Shown here: positions 8,926 to 19,610 of the stretch, one piece after another
Layout: each line of letters begins with the position of its first letter
How positions within the stretch are numbered: position 1 is the stretch's first letter
Assembly: GCF_010093595.1 (NCBI RefSeq)
Contig: NW_022985447.1
Span: 1,126,407 to 1,190,406 of the forward strand
Direction: 5' to 3'
Origin: Mytilinidion resinicola
Lineage: Eukaryota > Ascomycota > Dothideomycetes > Mytilinidiales > Mytilinidiaceae
DNA length: 64,000 bases
Translations under genes and position numbers: made by a program
The notes under the pieces: generated by a model
What the model was told of the DNA's origin: nothing
The model's database searches: none
What the model saw: only the letters and a program-made list of their open reading frames with translations

Positions 8926-11900
8926 ATGGACCCGCCAGGGATAGGAGGTGCCACCGTGCTTGCCTGGTTAGCGAGGTATAGCGGCCTGCTCTGGCGGCCG
9001 ACTAAGACCAACAAGCCAACAGAGAATGTGAATGGAGACCAGCCTCACCATTTGCGGTACGATGAAGAATCAAAGTTAAAGGCTGAGATCGAGTAAATGC
9101 CACTTTATCTGCAGCATAACTGCCAGCTAACATTGTGGTAATAGTATCTGTTTCGTTCATGGCGTTACAGGTGACTCTGAGTCAACCTGGACAGCACAGG
9201 ATCCCACGTCTGGCAAGAAGACCTTCTGGCCCAAGGAACTCCTGGCTAAGCAAACGACTATTGACAGGACTTTTCCTCGGCCAAGGATCATGCTATACAG
9301 TTATGATGCAAACGTCAGCAGTGTGTGCTGGTTGACTGAAAGAACACTGTATCACCACGCAAGCCACTTGCTATCCGATCTTTCTGAAGCTCGTAAGGAA
9401 TGCAAAGATCGGCCCCTTATTTTTGTTGCGCACAGTCTGGGTGGACTACTGGTGAAAAGCGCTCTTATCTTCAGTCGCAATGCGGATACACCTTCGTCGA
9501 CTGACAACTCGTCTCCGACCGACATAAGAACGATATATGACGCCACGATTGGGATCGTGTCTTTTGGTACTCCGCAAACCTTTGCTGGCAATGAGCCTAT
9601 ATCGGATCTCATTTCTGGCTTATGTCGCCTGCCAGAATACCTGTGGTCAAATTGTTCCGCACGCAAGCCGAGATATGACGATATCGATGACATATGTTCA
9701 GACGAATCGGAGTGGATACAAGATCTGAAGTCATTCCGCAGACGATTAGATGAGTACAAAACGATTGCAGAGAGAATCCCCGAAGTCTTCTGCTTCGAGT
9801 CGAGCCGCGTGGAAAATGTGAGTACCTTTTGTGCACCTGACTAGCACAGCTAATGATTCAAGCGTGTTGCCACTCAGAAGATGGCCGTTCCACCGAAGCT
9901 CGGCTTTGTCAACAAACACTGCAAAGCGGTTTCTATCAAGCGAAACCACCTTGAACTCGCCAAATGTGCCGCCTTCGACCACCATGATTACAAGACTATC
10001 TCTGATTCTATCTTGAAATTTTACAACTGCCGATTGGAAAGAAAAAATAGTGACATTTCCGAAGTCGCAGGTTAGTTTTCGAAGATACTTGAGGCTAAAG
10101 CTAAACACTGTTGATTCTGACGATTTCCGCAGTATCAACACCCGTCAGCGTTCGTGACCTTGGCTTTACTGTGAAACCACACTTACCACAGCGACCGCCT
10201 AAATTTGTGTCAGGAGGGTCTGAACACACTCGTGATGATTATCTTGATAAGCTTGGGAATCGATTATCAACCGATCGAATTGCTATTATTACGGGGCAGC
10301 CCGGATATGGCAAAACAACGCTAGCCCTCCAGTACGCATACAGACAGTTAGATCTTGATCGAAAAGACCCTAAGAAACCAACCTCAATATTTTGGATTAG
10401 CGCCGAAAGCAAACTGTCTCTTGAAGTCAGCTTCTTGTACATCGCCTATCAGCTCGACAAGCATTACGACGGACAATGGCCTGATGAAACAGGCCACGAC
10501 AAAGTGATTCATGCTATGCGCAACGTTCGCTTGGACAAAAATGGCCTTCCAAAGCGAGATGAGGATCGAGATTTCACAATTCACGCGGTAATAGACTGGC
10601 TTTCTTACCCGGAGAATAAGAAATGGCTCCTCATTTACGACGACGTTGATGACGAGGAAGCTCCATACTTCAAAAAGTTTCTCCCGCGAGCCTTTCATCC
10701 TCCTAACAAACCAACGCGAGGTCAGATTGTTTTGATCACAAGGAGCGCGAACAAAATATCGCCTGAGCCCAGTAAAAACCACATCGAGCTGGACAGGCCC
10801 CGACAAGATTCCCGGGGGCAGAATGATACCCAAGGGCCCGACCGGCCATTCAACGATGCAAATGCTGGGCATGCAAAGGTTACCAAGACTGGGATTTCCA
10901 GAAACTTCGTCAAACGATCTAGTGCTTCATTCTTTGGTCTCAATCCACCAAATAGCGGGCCTCCGAAAGCACTAATACGCTCTCTCACTCAGCCAATAGA
11001 AGTAAACAAATTCAACCGCGAAGAATCGAAGGCTTTGATTGAAACACTATCTAAGTCTCGTTCGGAAAGCGGTCCAGAGAGTAAGTGACATGCCCTTTAT
11101 CGAAAATAGAACTAACAGATTGTAGAGATAGGAGAACAAGCGATCAACAACATTGCAAACCAACTTTCGGATGTTCCTCTGGACCTGTATTATGCAGGAA
11201 CATACCTTTCGTCAACAGATGTCCCTGAAGTTGCCCAAAATGAGCTTTCGAATGTCGTTTTTGAAGAATTTCCTGCAGAGCACGCTGAATGGTTTAATAC
11301 ATGTGCCATGTTGGGTCGGGACTCAATACCGATGTGCCTACAATTCCAACCTCCCATAAAACAGGACGAGCTTTTCTTGTGGGTGAAGTATCTCCAAGCT
11401 CGGGGCTGGACATTCTTGGATCAAATCTCCGAGTCAGTCGAGAGTCCTTGGGATCGTCCGCGTAGCCTTGAGTCATTCAGAATACCTTCAGATCGTCAGC
11501 GTCAGAGACGACAATACTTGGGGGGCCATGTTCTTGACCACGAATACGCAAGCAAAGCATGCAATGCAGTTGCCGCCACGGTGAAATATCTACGAATTAC
11601 CAAAGATGAGAATCAAATCACGCGCTCGGGGTACGAGCAACTGCTCATCAGGCATGTCGACGAGTGTTTAACGCATCTTGTAAAGTACGGGAGTCTAATA
11701 AAGTGCGATTGGGACATTCTAGCCGATCTCTGCGAGCGACACGGCTTGTTTGTCGAGTCCGCAGACTTCTATCGGGTCGCCAAGGACCAAGAATTTGACG
11801 ATGAGAATACGACCAGACAGTCATCATCAAGACAGCTCTCAATCAGGCAATCATCTGAACGGTTGACCGTCGATAACGACGGAGTATCTGATGCACAAAG

Positions 11901-12702
11901 CTCAAAGTCAGCGAAGATGTGGAACAACCCTCAAGAAGATGTGCAGGCGGAGCAATCACACTTGACCAACAAAACAAATGAGACCAAGGGAAGTAGAAAG
12001 TTACAGAGTGAACTGGGGCTCATTCGCGTGCAACTTCAGCTCAGTCAATTTCATGAGCTGGACACACGTTGTCAGGACGTTATTCGACAAGTGAAAGAAA
12101 GACGCGAAAGGAGGTATTTCGACCTTTGGACTGGCGCTCTCGAGCTGTTGGTCAAGATTAAGGTGGCTCAGGGAAAGTGGTATGAGGCAATTGCAACCAG
12201 CCGAACACTTATCGACACTCTCGAAGAGAAATTTGGACCCACGGCAGCCGAAACCGTCAGAGCGCTTGATCAATTAGCCCAGATGCATTTCCACCAAGGA
12301 GACTACGAAGGAGCAGAGCCACTACTCAAGCAAGTCCGAAGGATATACGAAGGAAACCTTGGTGAAACACATCCAAGGACTGTCGCTATTGACGACATTC
12401 TCGCCAGAACGTACAAAGAACAGGGAGACATCGAAAGGGCTTGTGACTTATATCTCCAAGTACTTGAAGCTCGGACACGTCAGTTGGGCGAGGACCATAT
12501 CGAGACCGCAAGGGTAAAAGAGAACTTAGCTAGCGTTTACGATATGATGGAGAGCTACAAGCCCGCTGATATGATGTACAAGTCAGCAATCTATGCGGCA
12601 GAAATTTTTGGAGGAAATGAAGAAAACAATGTAGAGCTCAGAAGAATGAAAGAGGGATGGGAGACGCTGAGACAAGCAAGGAAGCTGAGAAAACCTTCTT
12701 GA
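8926..12702 (+). CDS. NLR: alpha/beta hydrolase - NB-ARC - TPR (five exons)
   Basis: Exons 8926-9092, 9145-9817, 9863-10070, 10133-11080 and 11126-12702 join in frame (donors GTAAAT, GTGAGT, GTTAGT, GTAAGT) to give 1190 residues. The N-terminal effector-like domain is a DUF676/lipase-type hydrolase: FVHGVTGD near residue 60 and the nucleophile elbow AHSLGG (Ser about 153). The NB-ARC NTPase has Walker A GQPGYGKTT (Lys about 410), Walker B KKWLLIYDDVDD (about 513-522) and GQIVLITRS. Kinesin-light-chain TPRs occupy about 1045-1165 (LGETHPRTVA, LGEDHIETA). Relatives are cytosolic STAND receptors in fungal allorecognition; ligand and output here are unknown. An insertion of roughly 85 polar residues follows the LITRS motif. 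No stop or frameshift was found, so it looks intact. It lies beside a CHAT protease gene. Confidence 0.9.
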
Positions 12703-13016
12703 TGAGATGTTTTATTTAATGTCCGCTTCTATAGTCAGAACATTAGATTTCGTGCTCGTGAGAATGGACTTGAAGGGCGTGGTGACTTAGTTTCGTGGAC
12801 CTCCGATTGTATGCTTAGATTCTAAGAAAAACATTGGATTTTACTAAAGAATGGTTTCGCTGATTGACTGACAGTATTGCGTCTTCTAGCATAACGAGGC
12901 CCCGATGGCGGAAAAGCAGATGACGATGAGTAGAACGAACTGTCAGAGACTCAGAGCGGAAGATTGACTTCTATTGTGTAACGATGACTCTATTTCGAAG
13001 ACTGTGCACAGCTATA
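12703..13016. other. Convergent intergenic gap
   Basis: 314 bp between the stop of the NLR (plus) and the stop of the CHAT gene (minus); presumably holds both 3' ends. Nothing else was seen. Confidence 0.5.
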
Positions 13017-15361
13017 TTATTTAAAGGTCGCTGACAGCTCACTATTGTTGTTGTAGGGAATCATCATGACTGTAGGCCTCACCCATTTTTTTCCAATGGC
13101 CCCGTCTGCGAACGAGTTTGGAAGACTTGTTCTCCATTCATTCTCCAGCAATCCTCCAATAGTTATCACGAAGAATCTTCCCTCCATTTGTCCTGCGACT
13201 TGTCTAATTCGGTTCAAAACCTTTTCCTGTCGTTTTGACTTGTCCTCGACAAGCGACTGGATGTCTTCAATCACAAGCATGCTCTTGACTTCAGGCTGCT
13301 TCCGTCCCTGAACGTTGTCAGCTTGATACCAGCACCACTCCGCCTGATCCTTCCTGGGTTTGCCGGATCTCTTTCTAAATTTGGCATCGTATCTGGTTAT
13401 CTTTCTCTCTTTCAAGGATTCGCTGAGTTTGAGCATCTCTTTGACACTGAGGACCACAGCCTCAGCGACGAAATTTGTTTCGACCCAAATTCGGACCATT
13501 GTTCGGACTAGGTTCTTGATGCTTGACAGTCCATGCAATGCGTTTTTGTGGGGAGGATGTAAGTAGATGGATAGGTTCTCATCCTTTCTGAGTTGGTATT
13601 CGATGTCGAGGGCCTCAAGAGTGATGCCTGGGACGTTGAATTGTTTTGCGCTGCAAACATGGCTCTCTATCTTCTTGAAATTTCGATGAACGTTATACAT
13701 GGGATAGCGTTCCGCTTGGGTGCAGCGCCACATATCGCGATTGGAGGAAATGAAGGCGCAAAAGATGGCGATAATTCGGGGGATGCACTCTAAAAGCATC
13801 AAAAACAGCAAACGAAACGAGGGTGCGGGGTCCTCTCCCACTTGGATGTCTGGATAAATGGACCAATTCCAGTGAACATAGTGATCATCTCTTTCTTCAT
13901 CACCTTGTCTTCTCAGATTTTTGCGTAACGCATGTCGACCTTCTGCTGCTGCCTTGTTGAGACTCCCATTAAGCAGAAGGGACATGTAAAAAGTAGGGTA
14001 ATATATCTTGGCTGGTGTTACTTCTAGCCGGTAACTGGTCGCGGCGATACAATCCACGTATTGGTTCAGAAACACGCGGATCATTTGGATGCCCAGTTCT
14101 CCCGTGAGGCTACTTTCATTACAAGCATTCACCACAAGCGCTTTTGTCCGATCGTGAAGCGTATCCGCAAGCTCCGTGGCCGAGACATAAGGCTCACTGA
14201 ATGGCGCCTGGGTGAAAACCAAATGGGGTTTCTCTGCAGAGCTAGAGCACACCCAATCAGATAACATCTCGTGAGAATTTCGAAGTACACATACCAACCG
14301 TCGCCTTGGTGCACTGGCACCTTCATCGTTCCATGCATGTCGACATGTATAATGTCAAATTTCTCCGCTGCTCCATTGGTCGGATTCATCTCCTCCGCTG
14401 CTCCATTGGGCGGATTCAAATAGGTGGTGAGTTCGTTGAATGTTGCCGGCCTGAGAATATCGAGCTGCACAGTTCTATTGCACCCGATTTCCTCCAAATG
14501 TTGCATGACTTGCATGAGTGAGCGTTGTACCATATCCGGCGGTGCCTTCTCGTTGTACGTCCATTTGGTCTTGGAGGAATGTGTCTTGCTGATATCCCGA
14601 GCAACTATGAGAAGGATTCGAATGGGTCCGTCCTTGAGGAGCCCCCTGGTCCAGTTGCCGCGTTGAAAGGGACAATCTGGCGGAGCAATCGTGCGAGTGA
14701 CAGTGACACGCTCTGGCTTTCTTCTCTTCCAGAATCCGGGATGTTCCAACAACTCCCAGACCAGATTGTGGACGCTCTTTTCGTCGTCATCATTGGTTTT
14801 ATGGTCCTCAATGATGAGGATGTCGATGCTCTTGTGTTGACGTTCTTCATGGTCCGAATCCAGTCTTGTCTGCTCAACAAGATCTAAGCCGTAGTTTTCC
14901 AAAACGACTTTGGCGTTCTCGATATCGTTACGTTCTTGCTCAGTCCGATCCTTTTCCGCAATTTTGAAAGACCCATCAGCAAGGAATTTGAAGCAGCCCT
15001 CATACTCTTTGGAGTTAAAACGGTCTAAAAGTTCTACTGACTCTTCATCATGGATCCTCTGGCCGTTGTAGGTTATCTTGATGTCCCAAGCTCTTTTCCC
15101 ATTGCGAGCTTCAAGTACTCGAACCACTTCGATTTTAATTAGTGCGGTGTCGTCGTTGTCCACGACGGTTTCGGCACTCCTAAATGAAAACCTCCGGGGC
15201 AGAGCCAGCCGTGGCAAGGCCCCGTGAGACAGCATGGAAATACGCCCAGGAGAAAACGCAGCTGCTCGCCAACTCAAACACCGGGAATGATCGACGTGAG
15301 AACGTGGAACTGCGCCCAGTCCTGTGATGAAAAACAGCAAAGCCGGCGAAATTGAGGACAC
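13017..15361 (-). CDS. CHAT-domain (caspase-like) protease with degenerate STAND NTPase
   Basis: Exons 15361-14291 and 14231-13017 give 761 residues. The GTATGT at 14294 would create a stop, so the GTGTAC donor at 14290 with an AG acceptor is preferred (59-nt intron). A CHAT peptidase domain spans about 245-470: RILLIVARD, the catalytic-His motif DIIHVDMHG (His 343) and the catalytic-Cys motif ALVVNACNESS (Cys 394). A hydrophobic stretch lies at about 496-518. The C-terminal half follows the pattern of the AAA/STAND module usual in fungal CHAT proteins (LDIEYQL..., W-ETNFV, then MLVIEDIQSL), but the P-loop position reads LHPPHKNALHGL without Gly-Lys-Thr. Family proteins cleave specific partners in immunity-like cell death; the target here is unknown. 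The gene is divergent from the one starting at 15942. Met 43 is an alternative start. Confidence 0.8.
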
Positions 15362-15941
15362 TTCACAAAGGCCAACGGTCCTTGAACGACATGCTGCGGC
15401 TGAAGGCTGAAGGCTAAAAGCACGGAGGCGGGAGGAAGCGCGGGGGTTGAGGGCGGCCGGGAGGGCCTCGAATGGCGAGTCCCGCCTCCACAGATTGCAA
15501 GGAATTACAGCTGATGTGCGGGGCAGCTTTTGGCGCCTGCAATGTCTGCATTATGGCGGTTTCGGAGGAGGCTAGACCTGGTCTTCTGTTGCCAACGCTG
15601 CATGAGGCGCGAATTGTCGCAAAAAGGGATCCATGTTCGTTTTGGGGGGCGGCAGTGTTGGTACCATTGGCTTATACATGCGGCTCTGCGTGAAATTTGT
15701 GAGGGGATCGAAGAAAAAGCAAAGATTCGGCCGAGGCAGCCTGACTGGGGTGCCAGCCAGAGCTGAGAGTGCCAGACAGGCTTGCAGTTACGGAGAGAGC
15801 CTGACGTATAAAGTTAAAGCCGTGTCCGAGATCCTACCAACGAGGATTGTTGACATTACTGAAGGCCTTGCGCGCTCGAACAGCCTTATTCTAGTCTCTC
15901 ATCTCTGCGCTCCGTTTGTCCACGCCCTGATAGTTGCGAGA
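15362..15941. promoter_or_regulatory. Divergent intergenic region between CHAT gene and partner
   Basis: 580 bp separate the two probable start codons and should contain both promoters. An open frame on the plus strand begins at 15633, but its first ~100 codons (GSKKKQRFGRGSL...) have a composition unlike the rest, and the Met at 15942 is the likelier start. Confidence 0.5.
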
Positions 15942-17111
15942 ATGACAACGACTAGCAGTAGAGGACCTCTTGACAATGGAGGACCTTATGACAAAGAGTT
16001 CTTCGTTTTCAAGAAACCAATGGTCGCCGAAGGTAGAGAGCTGAACTACCTTGGTGTTGCTTTTGAGAGCCCTCAAAAAGGTTCCAGCGGCAGATTTACC
16101 CCAAAGGGACCAGGACAGGCACAACCTCCTGCAGTAATCCCGACCAACAACGCGCAGGGAAGAAAGTACGGAAGTCCCTGCCCGTGGCCAAAAGACCTTC
16201 TCACTACTCCGGGAAATACACTCTACCCCAACGAGGCAACCGAGGCCATTGGCGTCGAAAAGATTCTTCAGAACGTCATCGGTAACGACACCAAGACCAC
16301 GTTACTCGACACTATTGCCTTCGCTTTAAATGTCCATAAAGATGACCTCGACACAACTGTCATACCAATCATGCGGCGTTGGACAATGGAGGATCCAGAG
16401 AATGCTATCGAAGATCTGCTCCCCAATATCGAGTATCGACTACGCTTGATCGATTTACTTGATCATCTGCCAGAGCTAGCCCGCGGAAAACCAAAGATTC
16501 TGTACATTGCGACAAACTTGATTGCTTGCAGTGGGCTTTCGCTCGCCCGCGTTGAGGAATTGGACGTGCAGCTGAAGGTTGAGGGCGGTGATCCGACCGA
16601 TACGGTCAACTTGAAGTTGGGTACAAGCGTGTACAAGGTCAAGAACAGCACCTTGAAGGGAAAGTATCAATCGGACGTGGTAATGTGCATGTCGTACCGA
16701 AAAGTGGCCTACATGCGCTTGAAGGAGGGGGATTCCCCGTACTCCTCTCCATGGTGGCAATTCTGGGCAAAGCGATATGACGCAAAAGTGCTCGACCTAG
16801 CACACCGGTACGAAGACGAAGACGGTACCAAACACTATTTCTGGATTGACCATCACGATGCAGAGGGTCAGGTACCGGCTTTCATGGGCTCGAACGGAAA
16901 TCAGACAACGGAAGACATGGGCACATCTGCTAGCGAGTTAAAGCAGAACGCAACAGAGAATTGCGACGGCAAACAGGGAATGCAGCAAGAAACAGGGATC
17001 TTTGAAGACGCCACGATCTACAAAGGCCCCGGTGACTTTAGTCACAACGACTTCGGGTTACCCCGAGGTTTCTTTGACGATGGCATTGATCCTAATCAGG
17101 AAACTGAATGA
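15942..17111 (+). CDS. Unknown-family protein divergent to the CHAT protease
   Basis: 389 residues from the Met at 15942 (MTTTSSRG), no intron needed. No signal peptide or clear membrane segment. The N-terminus has a polar FVFKKPMVAEGRELNYLGVAF segment. A helical region (VEKILQNVIG to RRWTMEDPE) follows, then KPKILYIATNLIACSGLSLA, then DVVMCMSYRKVAY. The pattern 'basic-P-hydrophobic-GLK-like strand, Gly-rich loop, YRKV strand' recalls an abundant family of fungal proteins of unknown function seen near NLR-type genes. The C-terminal ~90 residues are polar and acidic and could be a cleavable tail. Its position head-to-head with a CHAT protease suggests enzyme and substrate or partner, which is inference only. 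Confidence 0.75.
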   Translation: MTTTSSRGPLDNGGPYDKEFFVFKKPMVAEGRELNYLGVAFESPQKGSSGRFTPKGPGQAQPPAVIPTNNAQGRKYGSPCPWPKDLLTTPGNTLYPNEATEAIGVEKILQNVIGNDTKTTLLDTIAFALNVHKDDLDTTVIPIMRRWTMEDPENAIEDLLPNIEYRLRLIDLLDHLPELARGKPKILYIATNLIACSGLSLARVEELDVQLKVEGGDPTDTVNLKLGTSVYKVKNSTLKGKYQSDVVMCMSYRKVAYMRLKEGDSPYSSPWWQFWAKRYDAKVLDLAHRYEDEDGTKHYFWIDHHDAEGQVPAFMGSNGNQTTEDMGTSASELKQNATENCDGKQGMQQETGIFEDATIYKGPGDFSHNDFGLPRGFFDDGIDPNQETE

Positions 17112-18200
17112 GATTGGCATCGGATGGGGAGACGTGAGCAGTTATGACAACGAGAACTGGAATGCAAGGGCTTCTTGATGGTGAAATTTTGAACAAGTCT
17201 GACGCTTTTGTATGTTGCGATTTCTGTGGGCTACAGTATAATGTTCTAATATACCCTTGTAATGTCTTTGCAATCTTCTATCGGCTCTGATTGCAGACGG
17301 CATGCAGGGTGTTGAAAATGGGAAAGCCCCGCGTTACGTTGGTGTTGAGAATTGGGGCCTCTGGGTGCCCAGGTACAAGTGGAGAAGCTTACCTAGGCCC
17401 AGGACTACGCGGCACCAGCCTTGGCATGATCTTGAATTGAATATTCTAAAAGACCCGAGCCAATCAAGGAGCAGGAATCCCCATCTATCTGTATCGATAA
17501 ACGACAGTCTGCCTTCCCTGGGGCATACTAAGATGGTACCGTATGAGCGGAGTGTCCCGGAGCCCGATTTTGCTAGTGTGTCTAGCGTGGAGCGGCTGGT
17601 CCAATAAGGAGCCGAGTCTTAAGAATTCTCTTACAGGGGGTTCGCGATGTTATTAGTATTCGCAAGCTCATACTAGAAAACTGCATCTTCCGACCTCAAC
17701 ACACACATGCATCAGCTTCAGGCCTCGTCACTCTATGATTTTGTTACATGTAAGCCTAGTTCTACTGTGTCCATAATTGGCTCTAAAGAGAGACCCACCG
17801 AATAACTGTGTGTCACAACGAACTGAAGCACCCATATTCTGCTTCACTTCAGTGTGCTCTCAAACGACTCGACGCCGGGTTTTGTAAATGTCCGGAAAAG
17901 AAGAGGAAAAAGGAAGTCCGAACCAGCTGAGATAACCCTCGCTCCGTCTCGCTCCTCGGCTTCGCGTTCCAACCACCCGAACTGACAAATCTACGCCGTC
18001 TACGTACTAGTATCGCGTTTTTAAGTAACCTGGAACAACTCTTATTTCTCTGACCCTTGTGCGGCACCGGCATCCTAGACTAGCTCTCTCGTAGTCTCAT
18101 CAGGAAACATTCAGAGCCAGGCTCCTTTCCACTCTATCTTGTATTTGAAAGGCCCAAAAAGGCACCCTAGAGGCTAAAGTCTCACAGTCACTTCCCTCAC
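17112..18200. other. Intergenic, one unconvincing ORF
   Basis: A 101-codon plus-strand ORF at 17302-17607 (MQGVENGKAPRYVGVENWG...) has ordinary composition but no recognisable domain and no supporting context. The rest is AT-rich flank, including the 3' end of the CMD-like gene. Confidence 0.4.
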
Positions 18201-18882
18201 TCATGCATTCTTCTCCCCAACATCCAACGCCACCAAAAACCGACTCACACAGTTATATGCCGCCACCGTCGCCGTAATCTCCACAACCTCCCTCTCCTCA
18301 AACAGCCTCTTCAATTCCCCAAACACCCCATCCTCCACCGCCACCCCTATCGTCATCTGATCCGTATACGCCAGCACAGTAGCATGCTTCTCATCTAATG
18401 GCCCAGCGTATCCCACGCCTGCTTCCCCACCCCCTCCTCTTGGGGCAGGAGGCGCATTTTTGATGTATTGCATGATTTCCTCTGTGATCCCCGGACATTC
18501 TCGAAGTAATGGTGCGTGATGCTCCCATTCGTACCACGCTTTATTCAGCACAGCAACGCGGCAGATGGCGGTTTCGCGGATGGAGGCGGGGATTGTGGTG
18601 CGGGTACGAATGGCGCCGAGGAAGGAGTTCCTGACGACGGCGGAGTTAGATTCGAATGGCGTACAATGATGACTCATGACTGAGGCGGGTTTGGGGTAGG
18701 TATTGAAAGGTAATGGTGAGTGGCGAAGCTCACCAGCCATCTGCCACAGGCGGCGAGTGTAGCAGGGCACGATCTAGCTCTAGCAGGCCCCTCTCGCCCC
18801 GACGTTTCTGGACGCGTTCGAGGATTGCTTGGTCGGTGGGATCGGTGAAGTGGGGAGGGTTGGGAACGTAGGGCAGACGCAT
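18201..18882 (-). CDS. Carboxymuconolactone decarboxylase (CMD/AhpD)-like protein
   Basis: Exon 1 (18882-18734, MRLPYVPNPPHFTDP... to PPVADGW) is joined across a 103-nt intron (donor GTGAGC, branch CTAAC, acceptor GTCAG) to exon 2 (18630-18201), giving 192 residues, the usual size. The spliced junction reads ADGWNSFLGAIRTRTTIPAS, and RETAICRVAVLNKAWYEWEHH corresponds to the CMD core helices; EWEHHAP replaces the E..C..H-type signature of AhpD. Fungal members are small cytosolic proteins thought to be peroxidase/decarboxylase-like, mostly of unknown substrate. A Gly-rich insert (PPAPRGGGGEAG) lies in the middle. The 3' third was duplicated to 7577-7812. Confidence 0.85.
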
Positions 18883-19610
18883 GGTGAGGGTTTAGCTATG
18901 TATTGAGTAATATATAATTGTTTAAATTAGAATCCAAGAGTAGTATAAGCTTCTCGAGAAAGAGGAGAGATGAGAGTAGGAATATGCAGTGGTCTACGAG
19001 GAAACTAGAAAATCTACGAGTTTGGGGCCATCGATGAGGTTTTAAGATAGGCCCGATGGGGTCCTGGAAGACAGCTATGATTGGGCGAGTAACTTCGAGA
19101 GTTATAGTGGTTAGCGCGGATTGGAAGAGTGATGTAGGGGTGGAGGGGTACCACAGTTGACGATTTTTCTGGTAACTACAGGGATCCTCATCATGTAGCG
19201 TATCTGGCACGTGCCTGGGTACTTTGAACAACTATCCGTTCCAGAGTTCGTTATAAGATAACATATGTATCGTTTAGTATTATAGCAGTAGCTTAGATAA
19301 TTCTAAAGCGCGAAATGCTTCATGCTCATAAATACAGTTTCGGCAGGGGTTGTCAAGTCATGATGCGTTTGTTATTTCCGAAAGTAGTAATACAATGAAC
19401 GTGGCCGATTAACGTAGATACAAGCTTCAACGTCGAAAAATTGGGGGACTCAAATCTAGCCTACTCATCGCCCAGCCCTTTGCGATCCTACTCATCGCCC
19501 TCCCCTTCGCCAGCCCATTCGTCGCCAACCCACTCGACCGTTACTTTGTCAAATGCGGACAGTAACAGAGAATCATAAACCTCGTCAGCCCTATCCCACT
19601 CAAGTCAGGT
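18883..19610. other. Intergenic
   Basis: AT-rich upstream flank of the CMD-like gene. A short pseudo-repetitive stretch (cctactcatcgccca/cctactcatcgccct, about 19460-19520) is the only structure seen. Confidence 0.45.

Noticed and set aside
15633..15941. N-terminal extension of the CHAT-partner ORF
   Set aside because: Its composition differs sharply from the rest, and a good internal Met at 15942 begins the more regular sequence.
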